The position numbers and the translations under genes are program-made. From Mycogone perniciosa (taxonomy: Eukaryota; Ascomycota; Sordariomycetes; Hypocreales; Hypocreaceae), in assembly GCA_025331125.1 (NCBI GenBank), contig JAOALB010000022.1, positions 181,247 through 245,246 on the forward strand: 64,000 bases of DNA, given 5' to 3'. Shown piece by piece: positions 1-10,554 of the stretch. The notes beneath the pieces are model-generated. The model was not told where the DNA came from, ran no database searches, and saw only the letters and a program-made list of their open reading frames with translations. How positions within the stretch are numbered: the stretch's first letter is position 1; every line of letters starts with the position of its first letter.

Positions 1-669
1 AGTATCCTGTTCAACCGTTAGATTCTGATCTATATTGACCAATAAAGATGAACTCGTACTGCTTAGCAGCATTCACATGAATATCCAGTGCTCTGCTGAG
101 TATGCGATAAGTGACCTGCCACGCAGAATGTATTAGGCGCTGAACATTTTGGTTTCAATCAATTGCTCAGTATTACTTACCGGCTGCTCCTCACTGAAGA
201 GCCGGTCCGAAAGGAACTTTTTATGCCCATCCATGATCCCTTTAGTTTTACTGAGGAGCAAGACGTTATGAGATGGACGTCGCGAGATGTTCCTATCAAA
301 TGGTGGACACGACCCTCTTCTTGGCTGGTCGAGACGCGTTGAGCAGTCGAACACGAATTCACGTGATAGATAGTTCATATTGCCCCTTTTGTTGCATAAA
401 TCCGTCCTCTGCCCTTGGAAGAGGAGCAGAACTCAAAGTGATGATTTGGCTAAACTACATATGCACTTAACGACATAGTAGTTATCTCATCCCATCAACG
501 CGTCAACTCGCGACAATGGCCCAGATAGGAATTCCCCCTGGCTGGTATTCAGTGCTAGTAATTCGATGCTACCGCAGACTGCCGATTACTACGTCAGACA
601 CTAAGACTCTTTGCCAGCTTATGAGAACAGTGTTAAAGTCTCGGCTTCTTGTTGACTCCAGCTCTCTAA
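1..669. other. left edge, no gene seen
   Basis: Only short open frames occur here on either strand, none resembling a known family or showing a convincing intron chain. The right part is the promoter and 5' leader of the RAD18 gene. A neighbouring gene could end just outside the window. Confidence 0.5.
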
Positions 670-2087
670 ATGTCGACCTCCAACGATGTGCCAGACTCAA
701 CAGACTGGCTCTCTACGCCAATGTCTGGTTTCGCAGCAGTTGAGGCTGCCTTACGCTGCCAAGTGTGCAAGGACTTATATAAGACGCCCATGATTACCTC
801 CTGCTCCCATACGTTTTGCTCGATCTGCATTCGCAGGGCTCTATCCAACGATGGCAAATGCCCCCTGTGCCGCGCGACAGAACAAGAATTGAAGCTGCGA
901 AGCAACTGGTCCATGGAGGAAACTGTGGAAGCTTTTGCTAAGGCCCGTGAAGCAGCCTTGCATCTTGCAAGAAACGGAAGTCTCGCGAATCGGTCACCGA
1001 AGAGGAAGGCGGAGGGGAGTGCAGTTCTGGAGGCCAACGCTGCTCCGGAGCCAAAGCGCTTGCGGACATCGGCAAGACTCAAGAAAAACTGTGAAGTAGA
1101 AGTGGTAGCTCCCATTCTACAGACTGAGGAAGAGGTTGTGCAGGAATCAGACGATGATGAATATGTCCCAGACACAGGTAGGCAAAACTGTTTTGTAGTG
1201 GTTGTATTCAAAGCTAACAATGGACAACTACAGAAAATGGTCTTGTATCTTGTCCCTCCTGTCAAAAGAAGATGAAAGATTGGCAGGTATTTGGGCACCT
1301 TGAGTCCTGTCCAGGACCTACCACAAACCAAGCGACCACCGACGTCAATATAGCAACCTTCAGCTTGGGGCAATCCCAGCGGAAACAACAAAAGGCACTC
1401 GAACGATTACCTCCTCTCAACTATTCCATGTTAAAGGAGCAAGCCCTTCGGAAGAAGATGACGGAATTGGGAATTTCAAATCAGGGGCCACGGAGTTTGT
1501 TGGAGAAACGTCACAAGGAGTGGCTCACATTGTGGAATGCCAACTGCGATGCTGCCATGCCCAAGAAGCGTTCAGAGCTTCTCCACGACCTGGATATTTG
1601 GGAGCGCACACAAGGTGGTAGAGCACCAACATCAGGAAGGGTGGTCCAAAATGCGACATTGATCAAAGACAAGGATTTCGATGGTGCCGCATGGGCAGCT
1701 AAGCATGACACTTCCTTCAAAGATCTTATTGCAAATGCCAGGAAAAGCAGACTAGAAGCTAGGAAGAAAGCCGAAGAGGGGGACAAGTTAATAAGTGCTG
1801 AGTCTAGAATCTCGGACACATCGCAGGAGCCCAAGCAATTGGCAGCACCTGTAATAACGCAAGGAGCGGAAAACTTGGTTGTGAATACTCTCCCGACTCT
1901 AACCAGCAGACCAGAGTCAGAATCTATAACATCAGGGGTGCTGGGAACTGCTCAAATACCGCCTGGAGTGCTGGCCAAGGAGATACCAGAACCCAGATTA
2001 ATTCATGGTATCGATGCTGAATCAATACCTCGGGAGACTACTGGACGATGGGAAGAAACAGTCATATATCAGTTGGGACATCGGTGA
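670..2087 (+). CDS. rad18: RAD18-like postreplication-repair E3 ubiquitin ligase
   Basis: Two exons, 670-1177 and 1234-2087; the 56-nt intron (1178-1233) has a GCTAAC branch site. The joined protein is about 453 aa. An N-terminal C3HC4 RING spans about residues 30-68 (CQVC..CSHTFC..CPLC). A UBZ4-type zinc finger lies near 176-195 (C176, C179, H191, C195) and is rebuilt only by the splice. A SAP DNA-binding segment follows at about 228-267. This order RING-UBZ-SAP is the signature of Rad18, which with the E2 Rad6 monoubiquitinates PCNA at stalled forks in the nucleus (family knowledge). The start is the ATG 29 codons before the first RING cysteine. The C-terminal 170 residues are low in complexity and not diagnostic. 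It converges with the CHM7 gene. Confidence 0.93.
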
Positions 2088-2383
2088 TAATAAAGGGAAA
2101 CGCTACAACAGGATAACAAGCAAATGCTACAGACGGATTCATAGGTACCAACCAAAAGGCTATTCTAGGGCGTCGAGATGGTGTTTCGCTCGTCCGGGAG
2201 AGTAGCTTGTGGTGCGGCTTGGCTATCTTCCATAGTGCAGACGACACTATTCAGTGTTTACCACTCTCAACCACATTCTAATATTGCCCAGGTATTATTT
2301 AATGAGGAAATGTGCTCCGTGTTATTATATGATCATTCTATGAACCTCCGTACACCCTCTTACCGTGTGATGAGTATACGCGA

Positions 2384-3846
2384 TCAACTGCCAGATAGTG
2401 GTTGTTCTGTTCGTCGGTGCGACTCTCCGTCTATTGAGAGTTTGGAAATTCCGGTCTCCGATGTTGGAGTTATATCTGCAGGAACAGGCGGTAGTTCGTC
2501 CAAGTTCTTTTGAGCTTCAGCTGCCTGGCGTGCCTCCTCTTCTCTGCGCCTCGACTCTTCCTTCAAGTGCTGGGCCTCCTCTTCCTCCTCCTTCTGCTGT
2601 TTCTCCATAGCCTGGAGCTCCTCGTCAATCTCGGATTCGTCCACAACCACTCCAGTCGATTCTGATAAGATCGCGGCGACCTCGTCAGTCTCACTCATCT
2701 GCTCCCTGAGACGGTCCATGGCAGTATCGATTCTTTCCGCACCACCAATCTGAGCATTGAGAGTCTTGAGGGCGCCAGCAGATGACTCCATGATCTTGAC
2801 TAGCTGAATGTTGTCTGATGCCTGTTCCAACTTGGCAGCCACTTCCTCAAGCTGATTGAGAGTGGCATATCGCCGAGATAGAGACGACTCGGCGAGTTTC
2901 TTTGCTTTGAGAGCCGCCAAGGCGGTAATACGATTCTTCCTCAAAACGGAATTCCTCGCCTCCAGGTCTAACTCGTCGATGCGCTTGTTGAGAAGCTCGA
3001 CTTGGTGCTCCAGACTAGCTGTTAACTCCTTAATAGACGCGATAGAAGCATCTTCTTCTGTAATGCCCCCTTGTTCGCCAGTGCTTTGGATCCGTATAGT
3101 CTGCCCGTCATATTCGATCAGGCCCTTGTCTCTCGCCAAGAACCTGAGTAACACATCTAGGTCTGTATCGGAAAGCCGTTGGCCGATGACTAGTGTGGAT
3201 GCGAAGGATTTCTGGAATTGTGCCTTGGTGAAGACTCGGTCAAACCTGGAGGTTTTCTCGGCCACCCTCTCGGCCAGCTCCTTGCTCGCAGCCTCCACGT
3301 TCTTCATGATGACGTATTGGCCTTTCGGTATCTTGTCGTCCCCTCGAGCGGGGTCTACAACGCCAATTTGTCGCAGAGTCCAGCCCATTACGTTCCATGG
3401 CACTTCTGACCAGGTATTTTGATATACATTCTGGCTTGATCGGAGAAAGTTCTGAAGAGATATCAGATCTTTGCCCGCCACAGCCTCCCGTATCACCGTA
3501 CCGAGTGCCAGGGGTTGGCCAAATTGTCTATTCTCTAGGGATCGGCGGAGCGATTCATCGAGGTCGAGGACGAGCACGCTAGATTTTGAGCCTTGACGTG
3601 ACAAGAGGCCTTGGGATGCAAGCCGCGACAGGGCAAGGGACCAAGCAGAGATGTTTGCTTGATAGCCATCGGGATTTAGGGTTCTTTGGGGTCGAAAGTC
3701 TGAGTAGAGTGCTGGGAGCCGAGCTCTAGTAGGACATTAGGTCAGTATGCACTGCTTTGCAATGGAAGCATGGTAGGCAAGGATATGTGGCCATACTTGC
3801 GGAAGTTGGCGTCGTGCTCAACAAGGTAGTTTGCGAGTTCACCCAT
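2384..3846 (-). CDS. chm7: CHM7/CHMP7-like ESCRT-III protein (SNF7 family)
   Basis: Two exons on the minus strand: 3846-3797, a 71-nt intron (3796-3726), then 3725-2384; about 463 aa, close to the family's usual 450. Exon 1 codes for only 16 residues and joins to a conserved YSDFRPQ..NPDGYQANI..W segment. The N-terminal half is the winged-helix part of CHMP7. From about residue 220 it becomes a charged helical coiled coil of the SNF7 fold, ending in an acidic tail with a stretch of glutamates near 390. Family role: an ESCRT-III adaptor at the nuclear envelope/ER that recruits Snf7 for membrane sealing. The start ATG at 3846 is chosen because the family begins directly before this segment; an in-frame upstream start at 3927 would add 27 unusual residues and is less likely. 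Confidence 0.85.
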
Positions 3847-4423
3847 CTTCTCTCTGTGGTATCGCCCTCTCCGGTCCTTAGGGACCCGAAAAGTATTTAC
3901 GTTTGATTTCTTCGCGTACTGAAGCAAGGATTTTCCTCAAAGGCAATTGCAGGATATCGTTGTGACTTGAAGATGGTGAAGGGCTCTGTGTTATGGAGGG
4001 GGATGTCAAGGCGTGAATTGGCTGGTGTCTCTCATCGGCGCGTCATAGTGCCTGGATTTGGAAATGAGGCACAGATGCCGCTTCATAACCTCTTCATAAG
4101 GGTTCAGACTACAATAGGTCCTCGTGCTTGTATTGGATCAACTTGGACATAAATAGGAGCCCGCAGATTGGGCGCCATGAATACGGAGTATTTTTTTTTA
4201 CAGCCAATCCATATTGCGTACCTACAGGACGTGGATTGCAGTGGCTTCGAAGACATTTATTCGCCTGTCCCAAATATCTAGATAATCCACCCCAGGATAG
4301 CAGTCGCCAAACCAAAAAAAAATAAAAAATAAAAATGCAAAGTGCTGCTGTGTGCCATCTATTCGTCTCATATTCATAAATGCCCCCGGCTTTGTCCCTC
4401 TCGTTAATGTCCATGCCTATCCC
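3847..4423. other. intergenic: CHM7 promoter and TRS85 3' flank
   Basis: No gene seen. It contains homopolymer runs (T run at 4191-4199, A-rich tract at 4313-4336) and one TACGGAGTA word at 4181-4190. The short open frames on both strands match no family. Confidence 0.5.
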
Positions 4424-6742
4424 TTAGTCGAATCCCTCCTGCTTTGGCTCCTCATCGACATCGTGGTCCATCTCTTCACCGCGAAGTGGCGCTGTCTCTA
4501 ATACACCTCCTCGGATAACAGTACTTGTCCTCCTTGCACGCATATCTGTCAATGCCTCACTCTCCTCGTCTATCGGGTCCTCCGTCCCATCCTCCATCCC
4601 ATCCCCTTCATCCCTTCCTACTGAGTCGAGTCGTTCAGATAGTTCATGTTGCAGAGAATCGATGGTCCCATTGGCAATCGCAAACTGGGAAATGCCATGC
4701 CTATGAGGTAGTGTCTCGTATGTTCTTTGGGCTTCGTTGAGACACCGTTGGGCTGGAATGTACTTGGACTGTTGAGCCCACGCTTGGGCAGCAAGGACAC
4801 TCCAGACAGCCGACTTGCGCCGTCGACTCCCCCAGCTCCAGCTACCAACTCCCGGTTTTGATGCATAACAGATAGCTAAACGCTCTTTGATAAGGGCATC
4901 GCCGACGCGACCTAGGATCTTCGACTCGAGCAGGCGGATGCCCCATCTGGCAGCATCATCAATGCTCGACCCACCTCTCAGTCGAAGGAGCTCCTGGGCC
5001 AGCGTTAGGCTTCTCATTGCGCCATATGGAGCACTGCAGCGCGTGTTATAAGAATAAAATGTAGACTCGAGCATTTGATCCACAGTCTCCGCCCGGCTCT
5101 TGGATGTCAACTGCTGCGGCATGAGAAGGAGACTGAGCGCCGCCATTTCATTGGCCGCAGCATGGTATTTCCAGGCCTTTGCCTCACTAAAGTCGGAGCG
5201 CAACAGGTCGTACGTTGAGTACGCCAGCTTCCAGTCTCGCAGCATGAAGGCAAAGTCAGCCAGTTTCCGCATGATACCCTCCGGGGTATCAGCTCGGTAG
5301 AAGCCCGACACGTCGTAACTGTCCTTCCCACTACTGGTCCCACCCGATGAAGACCGTGAGCTGCTACCAAAGCCCGTCCATTTCCTGGACAGGTTCATGA
5401 ACCTCCCAGTAATACCCCTTCGACGTGAAGCAACTTGATCATTCCAAATAGTAGCGTGGCGTTCCATTGTCGGGACGATAGATTGTATTACCATTTCACG
5501 AACAAAGGACCGAATGGCTGTGGCATCTGACTCAAAGATGTATCGTGATGGATGCTCAAAGCTCTCATCATCCTCGCTTCGACAGATTTCTGCCAACTCT
5601 TCTGATGCCGACATCCAATTGCTACGAGGAAGTGGGATGTTATCATCGTCCGTTTCCACGCTTTGACTACACCTTAGCCGCAGTAAATGGCAGTGCAGCC
5701 CTAGATGACGCTTCATTTGCTCAAAAAGTCCCATAGATCTTGTGATGTCGTCGTTTTCCTCATCATGAACCAAGACGTAATATCTCAAATAGTCCCCGTC
5801 AACCCATACTGGCAGGCTCTTGTCTCCTTGACTGGTTTCCGAGTAAAGCCTCCGTAGCTCCTCTATGGGGGCCTCGTTTCGAGAGCTAATGGCAATGATG
5901 CAAGCCACAGGATGAGCGAATGTCTCGTGTGGGCTGATGGGTAAGCCGGACAGGAGACGTCTTAGGTAGAGCGCATAGTAAGGAGATGCAGCCTCGAAAT
6001 CTGTTCCATCCTTGGCTAGAATGCTATGATGCGGCATACCGAGGAATGTCTCTTCAGCGTAGGAGAGGTGGCATTCAACAACCGCCTCGACATCAGCCAA
6101 CGTTTTCTGGTCTTTGGACTGACTGCCTTGCGCCCCTTTCTGGTTTTGTAGTGTCTGAAGTTGCTTGGAACCCAAGATCGCCGTATCAGGGTGTTCTATA
6201 TGTTCACCGAATCTAGTGAATCGGATCGAGAAATCGTCCACTGCTCGGCTCACCCCGTTGCTATCCCTGATCATTACCTTTCCTTGAATATTTTCGCCAA
6301 ACGGTCGAAGGAGCTCCCATAAACCATGCTGAAATCCCTTTTCACGGACCAGCGCTTCCGTATCCTTGGAGGCATAAATGGATACGTGGGGGACGAATGA
6401 CTTGAGGATCAGATTTAGAGGCTCGCCTGGATTGTCACCTGCATTATCCGGCAGTCCACGGCTCTGCCCTATGTCAAAGACAGTACTTGACAGAACTCTC
6501 GACGGAGACCCGCGCCCTGCAGGCGACATGGACCTTGAGCCGGGCGGTGACAACGTAGAGGCGTATAGGGAGGCGGCGAAGGGGTTGGATCTTCGAAACG
6601 CAAGCGTAGATTCTGACGGAGATGAAGGGAGTGATTCAATCGCCGAGGTTGAATGCCTCATCTTGGGTAATTTCATGGCCGACGCCGCAGCGGGCAGTGC
6701 CTGGATCGGTTCCGTTGACGACGCATCTTGAGGCTGTGGCAT
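4424..6742 (-). CDS. trs85: TRS85-like subunit of the TRAPPIII complex (TRAPPC8 homologue)
   Basis: Single open frame of 772 aa. The first 100 residues are Ser/Pro-rich and probably disordered. The conserved Trs85 block begins near residue 108 (ILKSFVPHVSIYAS) and includes RPFGENIQGKV and, later, FMLRDWKLAYSTYDLLRSDF, a tetratricopeptide-like helix typical of TRAPPC8. The C-terminus is acidic and low in complexity. Family role: Trs85 directs the TRAPPIII exchange factor for Rab Ypt1 to pre-autophagosomal and early Golgi membranes. The length matches fungal homologues. The gene is divergent from BUD13 over 456 bp of shared promoter. I saw no intron need and no frame break. Confidence 0.88.
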   Translation of the reverse strand: MPQPQDASSTEPIQALPAAASAMKLPKMRHSTSAIESLPSSPSESTLAFRRSNPFAASLYASTLSPPGSRSMSPAGRGSPSRVLSSTVFDIGQSRGLPDNAGDNPGEPLNLILKSFVPHVSIYASKDTEALVREKGFQHGLWELLRPFGENIQGKVMIRDSNGVSRAVDDFSIRFTRFGEHIEHPDTAILGSKQLQTLQNQKGAQGSQSKDQKTLADVEAVVECHLSYAEETFLGMPHHSILAKDGTDFEAASPYYALYLRRLLSGLPISPHETFAHPVACIIAISSRNEAPIEELRRLYSETSQGDKSLPVWVDGDYLRYYVLVHDEENDDITRSMGLFEQMKRHLGLHCHLLRLRCSQSVETDDDNIPLPRSNWMSASEELAEICRSEDDESFEHPSRYIFESDATAIRSFVREMVIQSIVPTMERHATIWNDQVASRRRGITGRFMNLSRKWTGFGSSSRSSSGGTSSGKDSYDVSGFYRADTPEGIMRKLADFAFMLRDWKLAYSTYDLLRSDFSEAKAWKYHAAANEMAALSLLLMPQQLTSKSRAETVDQMLESTFYSYNTRCSAPYGAMRSLTLAQELLRLRGGSSIDDAARWGIRLLESKILGRVGDALIKERLAICYASKPGVGSWSWGSRRRKSAVWSVLAAQAWAQQSKYIPAQRCLNEAQRTYETLPHRHGISQFAIANGTIDSLQHELSERLDSVGRDEGDGMEDGTEDPIDEESEALTDMRARRTSTVIRGGVLETAPLRGEEMDHDVDEEPKQEGFD

Positions 6743-7198
6743 GAAGGCGAGTTGATGCGGTCTTTCCGCTCAGAGATTTTAGGTAGTTCTAGTCGATTCA
6801 TGCGGCACGAGTAATGGTAGCGGAATCGCAAACGGCCGAGTCTGGAATCTGCCTCCGCATGTTCCTCGTCCAGACGATGAGGCCTGGGTGTGTTAGATAA
6901 TACTGTGGCGGCAGCTTGCGAATGTGCGGACATCTATCAGGTCCGCCGGCCCCCCGAGTTGAACAACGCAAATTGCCCCACATTGCTGTACCGGGGTGTC
7001 GGAGTTCACTCTCCACTCGGTACCTGCATATCCACATACTAGTACTACTATGGGGAGCTACTCTAATAATAATACTCTGCACTCTGTACGGAGTACGGAG
7101 TACATGGCGCGTAAATCCCAAAATTGATCACAAACATCGGCGGCTGACCTACTTCCACGGTCCGGCAACGACACCGAAAGCAGCGACAAATTCTCGAC
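6743..7198. promoter_or_regulatory. shared divergent promoter, TRS85 / BUD13
   Basis: 456 bp between two outward-facing starts. It carries an overlapping double word GTACGGAGTACGGAGTAC at 7086-7103. No specific factor site is assigned; the promoter role is inferred from position only. Confidence 0.45.
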
Positions 7199-8188
7199 AT
7201 GCCCTCAGATCTTACCAACTATCTCGCCTCGCGATACCTAGTTGCCGACCCAAAACCAACATCCAAAAAACGGAAGCGGAAGCAAGCCTCTGCAGCTTCT
7301 GGGCTACTTATTACCGACGACGACGATGCGACTTGGGGCCATACGAATGCCAATCAGGATGACCTCGGTGAGGATGGCCCTGTAACTGTTTCGGGGACAA
7401 CCGCAGAGTTCAGAAGGGCCAAGAAGAACAATTGGAAAACAGTGGGAGGCAATGGAGATGCTTCAAGTAAGGACGACAGCGCCGCTGCTGATGCAATCAT
7501 AGCATCGGCAGCGGCAGAAAACGATGCAGCTAGGGCCGCCGATGATGAGATGCCGGTGATTGAGGATAGCGAAGGCGTGGCAAAGATGAGTGATGGTACC
7601 CATGCTGGTTTACAGAGTGCTGCTGCAGTCGCAGCCCAACTCAAGCGACGACAACAAGAGGAACGTGAGGAGTTCGAAAGATACCGCAAGAACACAAAGG
7701 AGGAGGAGACTGTCTACCGAGACGCCACCGGCCGAAGAATAGATATTTCCATGAAAAGGGCAGAGGCACGGCGCGTTGCTGCAGAAGCCGAGGAGAAGGA
7801 ACGGCTAGCAAAAGAAGCTCTAAAGGGTGATGTCCAACAAGCAGAAGCTATAAAAGAGAAAGAGCTCCTCGAGGATGCTAAACTCATGCCCTTTGCCAGA
7901 AACGCCGATGATGAAGAGATGAATAGGGAACTAAAGGGTCAGGAGAGGTGGAACGATCCCATGATGCAGTACCTGAGTTCAAAGAAGGATACTAATGGTG
8001 GAGGTAAGGCATCGAAGGGGCGGCCAGTATATACAGGTGCTGCTCCTCCCAATCGCTACGGCATCAAACCAGGATATAGATGGGACGGCGTGGACAGGAG
8101 TAATGGGTTTGAGGCTGAGCGCTTCAAGGCCACCAACCGGCGCAAACGTAACGAAGGGCTTGATTACGAATCAGAGATGGACGAGTAG
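7199..8188 (+). CDS. cwc26: BUD13/CWC26-like pre-mRNA splicing factor (RES complex)
   Basis: Single exon, 329 aa. The diagnostic Bud13 C-terminus is intact: PVYTGAAPPNRYGIKPGYRW followed by DGVDRSNGFE near residues 278-307. The N-terminus (SDLTNYLASRYL) is also typical. Between them are a lysine/arginine-rich nuclear-type segment (23-30) and a long charged helical region (150-240). Family role: Bud13 with Pml1 and Snu17 forms the retention-and-splicing complex, which binds activated spliceosomes and helps splice introns with weak 5' sites. It is a normal full-length copy. The next gene downstream, TFIIF alpha, converges on it with 246 bp between stops. Confidence 0.94.
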   Translation: MPSDLTNYLASRYLVADPKPTSKKRKRKQASAASGLLITDDDDATWGHTNANQDDLGEDGPVTVSGTTAEFRRAKKNNWKTVGGNGDASSKDDSAAADAIIASAAAENDAARAADDEMPVIEDSEGVAKMSDGTHAGLQSAAAVAAQLKRRQQEEREEFERYRKNTKEEETVYRDATGRRIDISMKRAEARRVAAEAEEKERLAKEALKGDVQQAEAIKEKELLEDAKLMPFARNADDEEMNRELKGQERWNDPMMQYLSSKKDTNGGGKASKGRPVYTGAAPPNRYGIKPGYRWDGVDRSNGFEAERFKATNRRKRNEGLDYESEMDE

Positions 8189-8434
8189 GTTCAGTTATGG
8201 ATACCCCTTATTATTAGTCAAAGCTTCGGCATCATATGGCTCATCAATACCCTATTTTTAAGGTCATTCATTACATATAAATCTAAAGGCACAGCTGTTG
8301 CCACCCCAAAAACTCGAAGCCTAAAATTCCACTCTCTCAATGATCGAAACCTTGATAAGAGCGACGATCCGTCTAAGATTCCCTTCACTACCTTAGTGAG
8401 CCCATACCCCTCAGCTTGAGATTAGCATGTCCTG

Positions 8435-10554
8435 TCATTTCCTACGACGCAGACGCTTATCTGGGCCGTAATCACACAGTTGCTTGACGAGCTTAATCCA
8501 CTCCTGCTTGGGCATTCGTCCTGGTCCATCTCCAACGCGGCCTTGGAATGGCTTGATAAGATCGCCGATAGCAATTCCCTCAGGGGGGATCTTCTCCAGA
8601 ATTTCCCATGGTTCAATAACTCCACCAGCTTGGGAAGAAGGGGAGGCGGCTGAGATGCCCTATGATTAGCTGAGGGGAACTGACAGAGTCAACGGGATTT
8701 ACTTACCACCTTGAGTGGGATTGGGACTTCCGGCCCGGGACACCGCGGGTGTGCCCTTTGAGCTGCCAACGATCTTGATCTTCTTTTTAGGTGCAGCCCC
8801 ATCTGACATCTCGCCAGCAGTGGCTTCGGCATCACTACCAGATCCAACACTAATCTTGGGGCGGCGAACCGTTGTGGTTTGTGGAAGTGGAGTGCCAGAC
8901 CGACTGCCTGGGGCCGTTGTCGAGGTTTGCTTCAACTTCTTCCTACTTGACTCGTTTCCGCTTGATTCCGATAAGGCAGGAGAGCCAGCACGCTTCAGTG
9001 ACTTGCCCTTCTTTGTCGCCTCGGCCTGCTTCTGTTTGCCTTGAGGGGTTGTAGATCCTTTGGAGCCTTGGGCCTTGGCCTGATCCTTCGATTCACCCAG
9101 GCCATCCTTACCCTCGGCATCTTTCTTTTCCTCTTCTTTTGTAGCCTCTTCCTCTTCGTCAGAAGATTCCTCGTCAGACTGTGACTTGATGAGCTGTGCG
9201 TCAGAAAATAACGGTGTGTATGTTTTGAACTTACAGAACTGCTCCAGGGGTTCTCCGTCGAACCGTCACTTTCGTAAATGTCTTCACGATCTCGCTTAAT
9301 GAGGGCCTTCTTGGTGGTCTTGCCATACTTCTGTCGCTCCAACTCCTCCCGCAACTGTTCTTGCAATTCCTTGTCTACCTCCTGTTCGTCTCCGTCACCA
9401 AATAAGTTTGCACCAAGCTGCTCGCGTCGGATTCGATCCTTGGACTCTTTCATATCCTCGTCGTCATTGCGTTCGATGTGTGGAGCCTCGTCATCATCCT
9501 GAAACTCATCTCCTGAGACATCCAGTTCATCATGCTCCATTTTCTCTGCACGTGAAGCCGCCTTGAACGTGTCACTCTCCGTCTTGACCATTTGGCCTCG
9601 GCCATACAATAGCCGCCGCGTTGCCTCGAGATCGTTTTGTCCCGCCTTCCTCTCCTCGTCCTTCATCACCCAACGGCCGACGTCAACCTTCCGGTTCATA
9701 AACGCCTCAGCCTCATCAATAGTAAAAGGTTGAAAAGGTGGCTTAGAGATGAATTTGTACCACTTCTCGAGTGGAACCATGCGGAATACGGATTTGTCAA
9801 TCATGAAAGCAACGCTTGCTTCGGAGAGCGCGGCGATATAACTTCCAACCCAGACATTTCTTCCATCCACATCTTCCAGGTGCCACGGAAGGGCTTCTTC
9901 GTACCGCAGATCCGATTCCTTCTTTGCTGCGGATGATTTTGGGACTCTGTTAAACATCGTCTTCTCTTCTTTCTGCTTTTTTGGACGCTTGGGGTTTGTT
10001 TCCTTGGCCACGGGTGCAATTTTGGCTTGATCGAGAGCCCTCTGGGCCTCTCGCTCTGCCTTAATCTGTGCCAGTCGTTCCGCTTCCTGTTCATCGATGG
10101 GCATGCGTTCGGGCTCCTCTTCCTTGACGGCCCTTCCCGGCGGAGGCTGGCGGGCATCGCGCCTATGTAGAGTCACAGGTCTGGCAAACTCATCTTGGTC
10201 TGTCGGATCGATAGGCTTGTCGCCCAATTTCGCTTGAGTGAATTTCATTACATGGTAACGAATTCCATCGAGAAGAGCCTTCTTCGTCGTCATAATCGGT
10301 ATATCGTTATAGGGATATGGAGGAGGAGGTTCGCTCCAGCCGCCGTACTGCTTGCGTAATTCCTCGAGAGTAGGCTTTGCCCCATTCTGTGCGGCCTGTC
10401 GCTGTGCACTCGTACATGTTTGGCTAGGTTTGGGAGCGGGTTTTCGGGTTGATGTGACGAGCGGGTTGGCAGGCTTTCTGCGCATGGGGCGCAATGGATT
10501 CGGCTTCTGACTTCGGGGAAGCCCATTCGGATTTCCAGAGGGCGCAGCACTCAT
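8435..10554 (-). CDS. tfg1: TFIIF alpha subunit (RAP74/Tfg1-like general transcription factor)
   Basis: Three exons: 10554-9235, 9193-8707 and 8649-8435, joined to about 673 aa. The N-terminal dimerisation part spans about residues 60-320 (YNDIPIMTTKKALLDGIRYH; LPWHLEDVDGRNVWVGSY; FRMVPLEKWYKF). The middle is highly charged. The last exon restores the C-terminal winged helix (PPEGIAIGDLIKPFQGRVGD, then W..LVKQLCDYGPDKRLR), so the 57-nt second intron (8706-8650) is well supported. The first intron (from 9234) is very short if it ends at 9194 (41 nt); two in-frame AGs just downstream would give 50 or 56 nt. Role: with the beta subunit it binds RNA polymerase II and recruits it to promoters. The start ATG at 10554 is preferred; the frame upstream has no ATG. 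Confidence 0.92.

Noticed and set aside
666..1391. 241-codon open frame antisense to RAD18
   Set aside because: It lies opposite the conserved RING and UBZ exons; its text is low in complexity and matches nothing.
2856..3422. 188-codon plus-strand frame
   Set aside because: Antisense shadow of the CHM7 coding exon, without family resemblance.
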